From positions 3,574,501 through 3,638,500 of the forward strand of contig NZ_PPFB01000001.1 in the NCBI RefSeq assembly GCF_002899455.1: DNA of 64,000 nt. The letters are read 5' to 3'. The stretch is from Streptomyces sp. DH-12 (GTDB taxonomy: Bacteria; Actinomycetota; Actinomycetes; Streptomycetales; Streptomycetaceae). Below, in pieces: positions 8,602 through 17,391 of the stretch; the first letter of the stretch is position 1; every line of letters begins with the position of its first letter. Made by a program: the position numbers and the translations under genes. Below the pieces are notes generated by a model that saw only the letters and a program-made list of their open reading frames with translations, did no database searches and was not told where the DNA came from.

Positions 8602-9388
8602 GGCGTTCGCAGTCCCTTGCTGTCGCCCTGAGCAGAGCCAGGGATTCCTTCAGAGGCAGGGCGTTGCCCAGCGCGAAATCGTAGCGATGCTGAATCTCCT
8701 GGACGATGGACGGGGAGTCATGGATCCGCCCCATCCACAGACCCTCACCGTAGGCCACCGGTGGCTGGTCCTCGAACCACATCAGCGTGAGCATATTGCT
8801 CAGGAGCGGATGAGTCCCCAGGGCGAACGGCAGGACATGCACCTGGATCCGACCGGTCCCGGCAAGACTCACGAGATGGTTGAGCTGCTCCGCCATGACA
8901 CCTGGTCCGCCGATGCGGCGCCGCAGCACGGCCTCGTCCAACAGCGCCCACACCACGGGCGTCACCGGATCGTCCAGGATCTTCGCCCGCTCAAGGCGTG
9001 TGACAACGAGCCTGTCACATTCCTCTTCACCCACCGGAGGGAACGACGTGCTCAGCACCGCACGCGCGTACCTTTCCGTCTGGAGGATGCCCGGGACGAA
9101 CGACAGGGCGAACTCCCGGATCATCACCGCCTGTTGTTCGAGCAGCCGGGCCGCCTCGAAGTAGTCGGCGACCGCCGCGTCCTCCTGCGGCAGGAAGCTG
9201 CTCAACACATCCCCCGTGCCCAGCGCGCTGTCCAGCCGCCGCGCGTCCTCCCGTGACGGCACCCGGCGCCCCGCCTCGATGTGCGCGATGTGCGTGCGCG
9301 TCATGACCGCCGCCTCGGCCAGCTGCTGTTGCGTCAGCCCGGCCGCCTCGCGCTGCTCCTTGAGCCAGTCGCCGTAGGTGGTGCCCAC
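8594..9388 (-). CDS. XRE-family regulator with C-terminal DUF5753
   Basis: A 264-residue DNA-binding protein: a helix-turn-helix of the lambda-repressor type (TQQQLAEAAVMTRTHIAHIE, about residues 18-37), then a DUF5753 domain with the usual markers VPGILQTERYARAV, LDEAVLRRRIG and IQVHVLPF. GTG 9388 is chosen because GGAGGAG lies eight bases upstream. It is coupled to the DUF397 gene and divergent from two small genes at 9509-10128. An inverted repeat just upstream (9404-9422) may be its autoregulatory operator. Confidence 0.92.
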   Translation of the reverse strand: MGTTYGDWLKEQREAAGLTQQQLAEAAVMTRTHIAHIEAGRRVPSREDARRLDSALGTGDVLSSFLPQEDAAVADYFEAARLLEQQAVMIREFALSFVPGILQTERYARAVLSTSFPPVGEEECDRLVVTRLERAKILDDPVTPVVWALLDEAVLRRRIGGPGVMAEQLNHLVSLAGTGRIQVHVLPFALGTHPLLSNMLTLMWFEDQPPVAYGEGLWMGRIHDSPSIVQEIQHRYDFALGNALPLKESLALLRATARDCERHD

Positions 9389-9403
9389 GAGATCAACTCC
9401 TCC

Positions 9404-9422
9404 GTGACACATGCTCTGTCAC
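9404..9422. promoter_or_regulatory. Candidate operator upstream of XRE gene
   Basis: GTGACA-N7-TGTCAC: perfect 6-bp arms at 9404-9409 and 9417-9422. They start 16 bp upstream of the XRE start, in the 120-bp divergent control region shared with the 9509 gene. Operator role is inferred from position and symmetry. Confidence 0.45.
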
Positions 9423-9508
9423 CCCGAACCCCCTGGCGAGCCTAACGCCGGCCCCCTCACTCTGTAGTCGGATCGCCACAGTCCGCGACATCGATCACGG
9501 AGTCACCC

Positions 9509-9820
9509 ATGCCCGGCCTCGTCGCCCGCCTCCTCGCACCGCTGCTCGACCTCGTCGCCCCCGGCACCGGACGACGCCGGCTCGACTCACGGAACGAACG
9601 CGTCCTCTCGCCCCCGCCCGTCGAGGGACCCGCCCCACGCCAGTTCGGCGCACGCCCCCTGCGCGGTGAGGACCACGCCCTCGTACGCCCCTACGTCGTC
9701 GCGCACGAACTCCGCGAACAGGAGCGGCGCCGACAGGCCCGGCGCCGCTCCCTGCTGATCGCCCCGCGCGGCGTGCACCTGCACCTCATCCCTCCGCACA
9801 CCCTGGGACTGACCGCATGA
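9509..9820 (+). CDS. Small Arg-rich hypothetical protein
   Basis: 103 residues, not assigned to a named domain. The middle holds VRPYVVAHELREQERRRQARRR, a highly basic helix that could bind nucleic acid, and the C-terminus is hydrophobic. ATG 9509 has ACGGAG six bases upstream. It overlaps the next gene by the ATGA arrangement. Similar small genes stand beside XRE/DUF397 pairs in other Streptomyces genomes (recalled, not searched), so a role in that locus is possible. Confidence 0.7.
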   Translation: MPGLVARLLAPLLDLVAPGTGRRRLDSRNERVLSPPPVEGPAPRQFGARPLRGEDHALVRPYVVAHELREQERRRQARRRSLLIAPRGVHLHLIPPHTLGLTA

Positions 9821-10128
9821 CACACCACCCCCTCACCCCCGCCCGGCTCCTGCCCTGGACGAGCCCCGAAGGCAAGCCCTGCTACCTCCTGACCGACGGC
9901 ACCGGGCGCCTCTCCCGGGCCGCCGACATCGCCGAAGCCGTCCAGCTCGACATGGCCGCCGATCTGCTCGCCCACCTCGCCGACCTGCTCGATGACGACA
10001 CGCCCGTGACCGCCGCCCAGCTCCGCTACCTGCTCGCCCGCACGGGCGAGGCCCTGACCGACGTGTGCCGCATCGCGGAGAGCCGGGGCGCCCGCCTGCG
10101 GGCGGACGCCCCCGCCCTCACCGACTGA
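9817..10128 (+). CDS. Small hypothetical protein, coupled to the preceding gene
   Basis: 103 residues. The N-terminal half ([29 protein letters not shown]) looks like a small beta fold; the C-terminal half is helical and acidic with a hydrophobic heptad pattern. No known domain is recognised. Start and stop are shared in ATGA with the 9509 gene, so both are one operon. Its stop lies 11 bp inside the 3' end of the convergent ABC permease gene. Confidence 0.7.
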   Translation: MTHHPLTPARLLPWTSPEGKPCYLLTDGTGRLSRAADIAEAVQLDMAADLLAHLADLLDDDTPVTAAQLRYLLARTGEALTDVCRIAESRGARLRADAPALTD

Positions 10129-10885
10129 GCCGCGCGAACCGGCGCACCGCCAGCGGGAGGAACACCGCGAGGAGCGCCAGCGGCCACACGACGGCGGCCC
10201 ACACGTGCCCCGGTTCGCCGCCGGGGCCGCCGAAGAGGTCGCGTACGGCCGTGGCGGTGTGGGACATCGGGTTCCACCGGACGACCGTGCCCAGCCAGCC
10301 GGGCATGGACTCGGGGGCGGCGAAGGCGTTGGACAGGAAGCCGACCGGCCAGACCAGGATCTGCACGGCCTGCACCATCTCCGGCTTGCCCGCCACCAGC
10401 GCCAGGTGGATGCCGATCCACAGCATCGCGAACCGGAACAGCAGGAGCAGTCCCACCGCGCCCAGGAACGCGGCCGGGCCGGCGTTCGTGCGCCAGCCGA
10501 GCGCGGCGGCCACGCCGAGCAGCACCGCGAGGCCGAGCGCCGACTGGAGCATGTCGGCGGCGGAGCGGCCCACCAGCACCGCGCCGTCGGCCATCGGCAG
10601 GGAGCGGAAGCGGTCGACGACCCCCTTGTTCAGGTCCTGGGTGACGGCGATCATCGTGCCCTCCAGGCCGAAGGCCATGGTGAGGACGAGCATGCCGGGC
10701 ACCAGGAAGCCGAGGTAATCGCCGCTCACGCCCCGGCCGCCGCCGACCAGGTAGCCGAACATCAGCAGCAGCATCACCGGGAAGACCAGGTTGACCACCA
10801 CCGCCACCGGATGCCGGCCCCAGCGGGCGAGTTCGCGGCGGGTCATGGTCCAGGAGTCGGTCAGGGCGTACGTCACGGTGGTCAC
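10118..10885 (-). CDS. ABC-2 type transporter permease (DrrB-like)
   Basis: A 255-residue membrane protein with six predicted helices, carrying the ABC-2 pattern [21 protein letters not shown] and the C-terminal [15 protein letters not shown] typical of daunorubicin-resistance-type exporter permeases. GTG 10885 overlaps the stop of the ATPase gene (GTGA), so the two subunits are made in step. With the ATPase it should form an efflux pump; the substrate is unknown. Expression is probably set by the PadR regulator encoded just upstream. Confidence 0.9.
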   Translation of the reverse strand: MTTVTYALTDSWTMTRRELARWGRHPVAVVVNLVFPVMLLLMFGYLVGGGRGVSGDYLGFLVPGMLVLTMAFGLEGTMIAVTQDLNKGVVDRFRSLPMADGAVLVGRSAADMLQSALGLAVLLGVAAALGWRTNAGPAAFLGAVGLLLLFRFAMLWIGIHLALVAGKPEMVQAVQILVWPVGFLSNAFAAPESMPGWLGTVVRWNPMSHTATAVRDLFGGPGGEPGHVWAAVVWPLALLAVFLPLAVRRFARLSR

Positions 10886-11853
10886 GCGGCCTCCTTCATC
10901 CGGTCGTCGCCTCCGGTCAGGTGCAGGAACACCTCGTCGAGCGTGGGTCTGCGCAGGGCGATGTCCTCGGCCTCGATGCCGGCGTCCCGCAAGGCGCCGA
11001 CGACCCCGGCCAGGGCCGCCATGCGGTCGGTGACCGGTGCGCTGAGCAGCCGCCGGTCGGTGTCCACCGTGACCGCGTCCTTCGGTACGGGCAGCAGGGC
11101 GACGGCCGCGCCCAGCTGTCCGGCGTCGCGCAGGACGACGTCGATGCGGTCGCCGCCGAGGGCCGCCTTGAGCTCGTCCGCCGTGCCGTCCGCGACGACC
11201 CGCCCCGCGTCCACCAGGGAGATACGGTCGGCCAGCTGGTCGGCCTCCTCCAGGTACTGGGTGGTGAGCAGGACCGTCGTGCCGCCGCCGACCAGGGAGC
11301 GGACCGACTCCCACACCTCCGCGCGCCCGCGCGGGTCGAGTCCGGTGGTCGGTTCGTCCAGGAAGAGCACCTCCGGTTCGGTGATCAGGGAGGCGGCGAG
11401 GTCGAGGCGGCGCCGCATGCCGCCGCTGTACTGCCCGACCGCCTTGTGGCCGGTGCCGGAGAGCTCGAAGCGCTCCAGGAGTTCACCGGCCCGCTCGCGT
11501 GCGCGTCGCGCGCCCAGGTGGTGGAGGCGGCCGAACAGTTCCAGGTTCTGCCGGCCGCCGAGTTCCTCGTCGAGCGCCGCGTGCTGGCCGAGCAGGCCGA
11601 TCCGCAGGCGCACCCGGTACGCCTCGCGCACCACGTCGTGCCCCGCCACCACGACCCGGCCGGAGTCGGGGCGGAGGAGGGTGGACAGGACCCGGACGAG
11701 GGTGGTCTTGCCCGCGCCGTTCGGCCCGAGCACCGCGTGGACCGTGCCGCGGGCGACCGTGAGGTCGAGTCCGTCCAGTGCGGCCGTGCCCGCGCCCTTG
11801 GCTCCCCGGTACGTCTTGCGTGCTTCCTCCACGGTGATCGCCGCGTCGGACAC
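10882..11853 (-). CDS. ABC transporter ATP-binding protein (DrrA-like)
   Basis: A 323-residue ATPase. Walker A is GPNGAGKT (43-50), followed by the signature [15 protein letters not shown] and Walker [13 protein letters not shown]. The long C-terminal extension after about residue 220, with HLTGG near the end, is typical of the DrrA/antibiotic-export class. GTG 11853 lies five bases after AAGGGGG; an ATG seven codons upstream (11874) falls inside the palindrome that probably binds PadR, so it is less likely. Second gene of the PadR-ABC operon. Confidence 0.93.
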   Translation of the reverse strand: MSDAAITVEEARKTYRGAKGAGTAALDGLDLTVARGTVHAVLGPNGAGKTTLVRVLSTLLRPDSGRVVVAGHDVVREAYRVRLRIGLLGQHAALDEELGGRQNLELFGRLHHLGARRARERAGELLERFELSGTGHKAVGQYSGGMRRRLDLAASLITEPEVLFLDEPTTGLDPRGRAEVWESVRSLVGGGTTVLLTTQYLEEADQLADRISLVDAGRVVADGTADELKAALGGDRIDVVLRDAGQLGAAVALLPVPKDAVTVDTDRRLLSAPVTDRMAALAGVVGALRDAGIEAEDIALRRPTLDEVFLHLTGGDDRMKEAA

Positions 11854-11867
11854 TGAAGCCCCCTTAT

Positions 11868-11928
11868 TAGTCAAACTTGACTAGCGTCCCGCACCGTAAT
11901 GCCCGCCCCCGTCACTCGTCAAACTTGA
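11868..11928. promoter_or_regulatory. Paired palindromes, candidate PadR operators
   Basis: Site 1 is TAGTCAA-AC-TTGACTA (11868-11883). Site 2 repeats its core TCAAACTTGA at 11919-11928, 48 bp away. Both lie between the padR stop and the ABC ATPase start. The base composition is clearly more AT-rich than the surroundings. PadR proteins bind such palindromes; the assignment is inferred. Confidence 0.6.
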
Positions 11929-12570
11929 TTACTCGGCGTCTCCCGGATGCCGCCGTCCCGTCCCGTAGGGGTTCTCCTCGCCCTCGGCGAGCACGCCGAC
12001 GAACGGCTCTCCCTCGCCGGCGAAGGTGTAGGCGCCGCCCCGGACGCGTGCGATGAGACCGCGCGTCCACGCGGCGCCGGTGTCCGCCGAGTGGACCCAG
12101 AAGTCCATGATCTCGCCGATGTGCCCGAGCCGGCCGGGCCCCTCCTCGGGGATGTAGTACTCCGTGACCGCCTTGCGCCACTCCTCGATCGACGCCAGCC
12201 GCCGCTCCAGCAGGGCCAGCGCCTCCTCGCGCTCCAGGTCGACCATCAGGCCGAGCCCGGCCGAGAGCACGTCCGGCTTCTGGTCGTAGGAGGTCAGCGC
12301 CTCGCGCAGCAGCCGGAAGTACTCCTCGGTGCCCTGCTCGGTGACCTCGTACTCCGTGCGCGGCGGGCCGCCGGCCGTGGAGGGGGCGGTCTCGTGCGCG
12401 CGCAGCAGGCCCTGCTTGGCCATCTGCTTCAGCGCGTGGTAGATCGAGCCGGGCTTGGCGTTGGACCACTCGTGCGCGCCCCAGTACTCCAGGTCGTTGC
12501 GCACCTGGTAACCGTGGGCCCGCCCGTGCTGGCGCACCGCGCCGAGCACGAGGAGACGGATCACTGACAT
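11929..12570 (-). CDS. PadR-family transcriptional regulator
   Basis: 213 residues with the PadR winged helix at the N-terminus (MSVIRLLVLGAVRQHGRAHG, then the recognition region KPGSIYHALKQMAKQGLL) and a helical C-terminal dimer domain with LEREEALALLERRLASIEEW. PadR proteins usually repress a neighbouring exporter until a toxic ligand binds. The two ABC exporter genes directly downstream and the repeated palindrome in between support that role. Confidence 0.92.
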   Translation of the reverse strand: MSVIRLLVLGAVRQHGRAHGYQVRNDLEYWGAHEWSNAKPGSIYHALKQMAKQGLLRAHETAPSTAGGPPRTEYEVTEQGTEEYFRLLREALTSYDQKPDVLSAGLGLMVDLEREEALALLERRLASIEEWRKAVTEYYIPEEGPGRLGHIGEIMDFWVHSADTGAAWTRGLIARVRGGAYTFAGEGEPFVGVLAEGEENPYGTGRRHPGDAE

Positions 12571-12634
12571 GCGGTCCAGCGTAGGCCGGGCGCGGCCGGC
12601 GCCGGGAGCGGCCTGCGGGGACGGACCGGGCGGC

Positions 12635-14095
12635 TCAGAACGGGAAGCCGCTGCGGCCGTGCTGCACCGAGATCCACTTGGTGGTGGTGAAGGCGTCCAG
12701 CATGGTGTCGCCGTTGAGCCGGCCCACGCCCGAGTGCTTCTCGCCGCCGAACGGGACGATCGGCTCGTCGTGCACGGTGCCGTCGTTCACGTGGAACATC
12801 CCGGTGTCGATCCGCTTGGCGAAGCGCACACCGCGCTCCACGTCCCCGGTGTGCACGGCGCCGCTGAGCCCGTAGGGGGTGTCGTTCACCAGGCGCACCG
12901 CCTCCTCCTCGCCGTCGAACGGCACGAGGAAGGCGACGGGGCCGAAGACCTCCTGCCGCAGCAGGGCGGAGTCGGCGGGCAGCCCGGTGACGACGGACGG
13001 CTCGACCAGGTTGTTGGTGCGCGCGCCCCGCACCAGGGCGGTGGCGCCCTCGGCGAGGGCCTGGTCGACGACGGCCGTGAGGACGTCCGCCTGCCGGGAG
13101 TTGATCACCGGGCCGATGACGGTCTCCGGGTCGCGCGGGTCGCCGGCCTTGAGCGAGCGCACCTTGGCGACGAACTTCTCGGTGAACTCGTCGGCCACCG
13201 CGCGGTCGACCAGGACGCGGTTGGCGGCCATGCAGACCTGGCCCTGGTGGACGTACCGGCTGAACACGGCCGCGTCCACGGCGTAGTCGACGTCGGCGTC
13301 GTCCAGGACCACCAGCGCGCTGTTGCCGCCCAGTTCCAGCACCGCGCGCTTGAAGCGGGAGGCGCAGACGGTCGCCACGTGCCGGCCGACCTGGTCGGAG
13401 CCGGTGAAGGAGATGACCTTCGGTATCGGGTGCTCCAGGAAGGCGTCGCCTATCTCCGCGATGTCGGTGATCACGACGTTGAGCAGACCGGCGGGCAGAC
13501 CCGCGTCCTCGAAGATCCTCCCGATCAGGGAGCCGCCGACGACCGGCGTGTTCTGGTGCGGCTTGAGCACCACGCCGTTGCCCAGCGCGAGCGCGGGCGC
13601 GACGGACTTCAGCGAGAGCAGGAAGGGGAAGTTGAACGGGCTGATCACACCGACCACGCCGACCGGCACGCGGTAGACCCGGTTCTCCTTGCCGTCCGCC
13701 GGCGAGGGGATGATCCGCCCCTCGGGGGCCAGCGCCAGGTGCACCGACTCGCGCAGGAACTCCTTGGCGAGGTGCAGTTCGAAGGCCGCCTTCAGGCGGG
13801 TGCCGCCCAGCTCGGCGACGATCGCCTCGGCGATCTCCTCCTCGCGCTCCTCGACCAGCCTCAGCGCCTTCTCGAACACCGTGCGGCGGGCGTACGGGTT
13901 GGTGGCCGCCCATTCCGTCTGCGCGCGGGCGGCCGCCCGGTACGCCTGGTCGACCTCGTCGACCGTGGCGATGGTGATCGACGCGAGCTTCTCGTCGTCG
14001 TACGGGTTGAAGTCGATGATGTCCCAGGAACCGGTGCCCGGACGCCACTCACCGTCGATGTACTGCTGAGCCAGGTCGGTGAAGTACGACGACAT
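12635..14095 (-). CDS. Aldehyde dehydrogenase (NAD(P)-dependent, vanillin/benzaldehyde-dehydrogenase-like)
   Basis: A 486-residue ALDH-superfamily enzyme oxidising aldehydes to acids. The oxyanion asparagine is in FNFP (Asn154), the general base Glu254 in LELGGN, and the nucleophile Cys288 in HQGQVCMAANR. The carboxyl end, KWISVQHGRSGFPF, and the FGGEKHSGVGRLNG motif resemble vanillin/benzaldehyde-type dehydrogenases, but the substrate cannot be fixed from sequence. It is transcribed alone, between the PadR gene and the second XRE locus. Confidence 0.92.
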   Translation of the reverse strand: MSSYFTDLAQQYIDGEWRPGTGSWDIIDFNPYDDEKLASITIATVDEVDQAYRAAARAQTEWAATNPYARRTVFEKALRLVEEREEEIAEAIVAELGGTRLKAAFELHLAKEFLRESVHLALAPEGRIIPSPADGKENRVYRVPVGVVGVISPFNFPFLLSLKSVAPALALGNGVVLKPHQNTPVVGGSLIGRIFEDAGLPAGLLNVVITDIAEIGDAFLEHPIPKVISFTGSDQVGRHVATVCASRFKRAVLELGGNSALVVLDDADVDYAVDAAVFSRYVHQGQVCMAANRVLVDRAVADEFTEKFVAKVRSLKAGDPRDPETVIGPVINSRQADVLTAVVDQALAEGATALVRGARTNNLVEPSVVTGLPADSALLRQEVFGPVAFLVPFDGEEEAVRLVNDTPYGLSGAVHTGDVERGVRFAKRIDTGMFHVNDGTVHDEPIVPFGGEKHSGVGRLNGDTMLDAFTTTKWISVQHGRSGFPF

Positions 14096-14216
14096 GTGAT
14101 CCCTCGATCCCTTGCTGCGTCAGCAGAAACTGATCAGCACCGTGGTGTGACCGAACGTCATCGTACTTGTGTTTCAAGGGAGTTGAAGAGACTCCTGGGA
14201 CAGGCCGCGGATGCCC

Positions 14217-15077
14217 TCAGGACAGTTGCAGCAGCCCCCGCAGGAGGTCGCGGCTCTCCGCGGGACCCGGGCTGTCGTGCTGCAGCTCCTTGAGCGCCTT
14301 CTCGTACTGGGCCACGTCCTCGGGCTTGTCCAGGTAGAGCGCGCTGGTGAGCTGCTCCAGGTACACCACGTCCGAGAGGTCGGACTCGGGGAAGCTGAGG
14401 ATGGTGAACGCGCCGGACTCCCCGGAGTGGCCGCCCATGCTGAACGGCACCACCTGGAGCCGGATGTTGGGCCGCTCGGAGATCTCGATCAGGTGCTGGA
14501 GCTGGCCGCGCATCACCGCGCGGTCGCCGTAGGGCCGGCGCAGCGCCGCCTCGTCGAGCACCACGTGGAACTCGGGGGCGTTCTCCGACACCAGGTACTT
14601 CTGCCGCTCCAGGCGCAGCGCCACCCGGCGCTCCACGTCGGCGTCGCTCGCGCTCCTCATGCCGCGCCGCACCACCGCGCGGGCGTACTCCTCGGTCTGC
14701 AGCAGGCCGTGCACGAACTGCACCTCGTAGGCGCGCAGCAGCGAGGCCGCGCCCTCCAGGCCCACGTAGGTGGGGAACCAGCTGGGCAGGACGTCCGAGT
14801 AACTGTGCCACCAGCCCGCCACGTTGGCCTCCTTGGCGAGGGAGACCAGCGAGGCCCGCTCCTGCTCGTCCGTGATGCCGTACAGCGTCAGCAGGTCTTC
14901 CACGTCCCTGGTCTTGAAGCTCACCCGGCCCAGTTCCATCCGGCTGATCTTCGATTCGGAGGCGCGGATCGAGTACCCCGCGGCCTCGCGCGTGATCCCC
15001 CGCGCCTCACGCAGTCGCCTGAGTTGTGATCCGAGCAGCATGCGCCGCACCACCGATCCCGGCTCTCCCGCGCTCAC
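14217..15077 (-). CDS. XRE-family regulator with DUF5753 (second locus)
   Basis: A 286-residue paralogue of the 8594 gene product: N-terminal helix-turn-helix (LRRLREARGITREAAGYSIR, then ASESKISRMELGRVSF), then DUF5753 with VHGLLQTEEYARAVV, LDEAALRRPYG and IRLQVVPFSMGGH. GTG 15077 is chosen for GGGGAGG nine bases upstream. It is divergent from an ATPase gene at 15407; with the DUF397 gene at 16020 they form the three-part XRE / anti-sigma-like ATPase / DUF397 locus known from several developmental regulators in Streptomyces (abaA-like organisation). Targets unknown. Confidence 0.92.
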   Translation of the reverse strand: MSAGEPGSVVRRMLLGSQLRRLREARGITREAAGYSIRASESKISRMELGRVSFKTRDVEDLLTLYGITDEQERASLVSLAKEANVAGWWHSYSDVLPSWFPTYVGLEGAASLLRAYEVQFVHGLLQTEEYARAVVRRGMRSASDADVERRVALRLERQKYLVSENAPEFHVVLDEAALRRPYGDRAVMRGQLQHLIEISERPNIRLQVVPFSMGGHSGESGAFTILSFPESDLSDVVYLEQLTSALYLDKPEDVAQYEKALKELQHDSPGPAESRDLLRGLLQLS

Positions 15078-15305
15078 GTTCGCCAGCCTCCCCAACGTGT
15101 TCAGGGCCCGCAGTCTGCCACTAAAACACTCCGAGCAGTACTCGCCCGGTTACGCAAACGGGATTCGACCGCTCGATCCGGTCAGGAAGCCGCACGGAAC
15201 GGGCACCGCGGTGCGACCAGGGGCAAGAGAACAGCCAGGGAAAGACGCGCGGATGACGGAAAAATTGGCCAACAAACCAGTACGGTGGGTCTGATTTCGG
15301 TCAGC

Positions 15306-15332
15306 TGCACGTGCATCTGCCCTTGCATCTGC
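15306..15332. promoter_or_regulatory. Palindrome TGCACGTGCA plus direct repeats in divergent control region
   Basis: A perfect 10-bp palindrome TGCACGTGCA at 15306-15315 overlaps the first of two direct repeats TGCATCTGC (15312-15320, 15324-15332). It lies about 90 bp before the ATPase gene. The same palindrome recurs at 16403-16412 before the DUF397 gene, which suggests one shared regulator. Confidence 0.5.
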
Positions 15333-15406
15333 TGTGCGCATCCGAAACCATGGGCCCCGCACCACCGCCGCCTCGCTACGACCGCGAATTCCCGGGAGTG
15401 CCTCGC

Positions 15407-15913
15407 ATGGGGACGAATGGATCGACCATGCTCGAGCCGTTACGGCAGGGCCTTCCGCCGCTGAACCTCACGGCCGCCTCCGACGCCGCCTCCTGCGCCC
15501 TGCACGCCCGCCACGAAGCGGTGTGCGAGGCACGGCGGTTCACCCGCGGCACCCTCGACCAGTGGCACCTGGGCGACCGGTTCGAGGACGTCTGCCTGGT
15601 GGTCTCCGAACTCGTCACCAACGCCCTGCGCCACGCGCTGCCGGCGAACGCCCCGCGGCCGGCCGTCCAGGAACCCCCGGTGCGGCTGCACCTGATGCGG
15701 TGGACCGACCGACTGGTGTGCGCGGTGCGCGACCCCAGCGACGACGGCCCGGTCACCCGGTGCCCGAAGGACCTGTCCGACGACTGCTCCGCCGAGTCCG
15801 GCCGCGGGCTGTTCCTGGTCGACTCGTTCAGCGACGGCTGGGGCTGGCACCCGCTGGCGGGCGCGCTCGGCGGCAAGGTGGTGTGGGCGCTGTTCCGGCT
15901 GCCGCAGCCCTGA
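15407..15913 (+). CDS. ATP-binding protein of the anti-sigma factor (HATPase/GHKL) type
   Basis: 168 residues of GHKL fold similar to RsbW/SpoIIAB-like serine kinases. The N-box is VVSELVTNALRHA, the G1 box VRDPSDD, and the GRGLFLVDSFSDGWGW region forms the ATP lid. Such proteins either bind sigma factors or phosphorylate anti-anti-sigma factors. ATG 15407 has GGGAG upstream; a second ATG at 15428 is possible. It is flanked by the XRE gene (divergent) and the DUF397 gene (convergent). Confidence 0.88.
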   Translation: MGTNGSTMLEPLRQGLPPLNLTAASDAASCALHARHEAVCEARRFTRGTLDQWHLGDRFEDVCLVVSELVTNALRHALPANAPRPAVQEPPVRLHLMRWTDRLVCAVRDPSDDGPVTRCPKDLSDDCSAESGRGLFLVDSFSDGWGWHPLAGALGGKVVWALFRLPQP

Positions 15914-15961
15914 GCGTGACGCGGCGCCTGCACGCGCACGAGTTCTACGCGCGTCACCGGA

Positions 15962-16007
15962 CGGACCCGTGGTCCTCGGCTCCCGGAACGGGAGGACCGC
16001 GGGTCCG
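15962..16007. terminator. Long bidirectional hairpin between ATPase and DUF397 genes
   Basis: CGGACCCG-T-GGTCCTC (15962-15977) pairs with GAGGACC-G-CGGGTCCG (15992-16007): 15 pairs plus one T-G position around a 14-nt loop. Confidence 0.8.
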
Positions 16008-16019
16008 GGGCGCGTGCCG

Positions 16020-16304
16020 TCAGCTCGCGACCAGGTGATCGAACTCGCCGTCCTTCACGCCCAGCAGCATGGCCTCGATCTCCGCGCGGGTGTAGACGAG
16101 CGCGGGGCCGTCGGGGAAGCGGGAGTTGCGCACCGCGACCTCCCCGCCCGGCAGCCGGGCGAACTCCACGCAGGATCCCTGCGAGTTGCTGTGCCTGCTC
16201 TTCTGCCAGGCCACACCGTCCAGCCGGGTGGCCGCCATGCCGTTGTACACGCCGGACGCGCCGGCACCGTCGTGTCCGTCACCGTCGTACACGTCGTGGT
16301 CCAC
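16020..16304 (-). CDS. DUF397 protein of the second XRE locus
   Basis: 94 residues; the DUF397 core is WQKSRHSNSQGSCVEFA followed by VRNSRFPDGPALVYT and a short C-terminal helix. A Gly/Asp-rich N-terminal extension of about 25 residues distinguishes it from the 73-residue copy at 8380. GTG 16304 has GGGGAG six bases upstream. It is not adjacent to its presumed XRE partner but shares the palindrome TGCACGTGCA in its upstream region. Confidence 0.88.
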   Translation of the reverse strand: MDHDVYDGDGHDGAGASGVYNGMAATRLDGVAWQKSRHSNSQGSCVEFARLPGGEVAVRNSRFPDGPALVYTRAEIEAMLLGVKDGEFDHLVAS

Positions 16305-16677
16305 AGGTCGCTCCCCGCTGGTGCACTGGCTGGTCTGGCCATTGATGCTGTGGTCAACTGACCCGGATCATAGCTTTGTTCACGTGCATATGCATGAGCG
16401 GATGCACGTGCACGCGGGGTGCCGAGGCGATTACAGCCACCGGCCGTACGGTGCCCGCTCGGCGGGCGCTCCACCGCACCCCGTTTCCTTGGAGACGCAC
16501 GCGCGGGCGTGTGTGTTCCCTCACGCGCCCTTCCGGCGGGCGGGCGGTGATGCCTTCCGGGCGAGCCGGCGGTCACGTGCGAGGTCGGTCACGCGACCTG
16601 GCCGGGCGCGGTGCGGTTCCTGTTAGCTGGCAGCGGTCGTCCGGCCGTCCGGGCCGGCAACAGGGAGGGGGCCAGCA
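16305..16677. promoter_or_regulatory. Gene-free control region upstream of DUF397 gene
   Basis: 373 bp without a convincing gene. It contains CACGTGCAT (16381-16389) facing ATGCACGTG (16402-16410), a perfect 9-bp inverted repeat whose right arm overlaps the palindrome TGCACGTGCA (16403-16412), together with TGCATATGCA-like sequence. This AT-richer patch is the likely promoter/operator of the DUF397 gene. The rest up to the lipoprotein start shows nothing clear. Confidence 0.5.
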
Positions 16678-17223
16678 GTGGCTTCGGAGGCTTCGGCGGG
16701 CCGGGTCGGTCCGGCGACACGGGGAGGGCGTTCCCGGCGGGTTCGCCGGGCGGCAGCGGCGGCCGGTCTGGCCGGTGCGCTCACGCTGACGGCGTGCGGC
16801 GACGGCGACGGCGGCTCGGACGACTCCGCGGCCACGCCCACGCCGTCCGCCACACGGACGGCGGACTCCGGCGGCGGCACGGGCGGCTCCGGCGCGACCG
16901 GCGCACCGGCCGGCGATCTCCAGGGCAGCTGGCTCACCACCGCGGACGGCAAGGCCGTGGTGCTGATGGTCAACGGCGGGGAGGCGGCCCTGTTCGCCAC
17001 CGGCGGCACCATGTGCAGCGGCACGGCGGAGGACGACGACGGCGGAACGATCAGCCTCACGTGCCCGGCGGGCGACGGGGACCGCACGAAGGGCACGGTC
17101 GAGTCGGTCGACGCGACCTCCCTCACGGTCGCGTGGGAGGGCCCGGCCGGCACGGAGACCTACACGAAGGCGGAGGGCGGCTCACTGCCGCCGGGGCTGC
17201 CCACGGAGGGGGTGGAGCCGTAG
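16678..17223 (+). CDS. Secreted lipoprotein of unknown function
   Basis: 181 residues. A basic start and hydrophobic stretch end in the lipobox LTAC at about residue 40, followed by a Ser/Thr/Gly/Asp-rich linker and a compact beta-rich domain (LQGSWLTTADGKAVVLMVNGGEAALFA). That domain carries two cysteines that may form a disulfide. The layout resembles small beta-barrel or lipocalin-like lipoproteins, but no family is recognised. GTG 16678 follows GGGAGGGGG. Confidence 0.8.
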   Translation: MASEASAGRVGPATRGGRSRRVRRAAAAAGLAGALTLTACGDGDGGSDDSAATPTPSATRTADSGGGTGGSGATGAPAGDLQGSWLTTADGKAVVLMVNGGEAALFATGGTMCSGTAEDDDGGTISLTCPAGDGDRTKGTVESVDATSLTVAWEGPAGTETYTKAEGGSLPPGLPTEGVEP

Positions 17224-17260
17224 GGGGCGTCGCCCCTCGCCCGGGGCGGGCGCGGCCTGC

Positions 17261-17372
17261 CGCCGCCCGCGGGCAGTCCCCTCGGGACACGCGCCGCCCG
17301 CGGGCAGTCACGCCCCGGGACGCACGCCGTCCCCGGCGGTCACCCCGGCACACGCGCCGCCCGGGCAGCGGC
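17261..17372. repeat. Degenerate 31-bp tandem repeat in convergent gap
   Basis: CGCCGCCCGCGGGCAGTC occurs at 17261-17278 and again at 17292-17309; a third, shortened copy starts near 17355. It fills most of the 168-bp gap between the lipoprotein and the DUF2786 gene. Confidence 0.5.
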
Positions 17373-17391
17373 GTTCACCGGGCGCGGCGCG

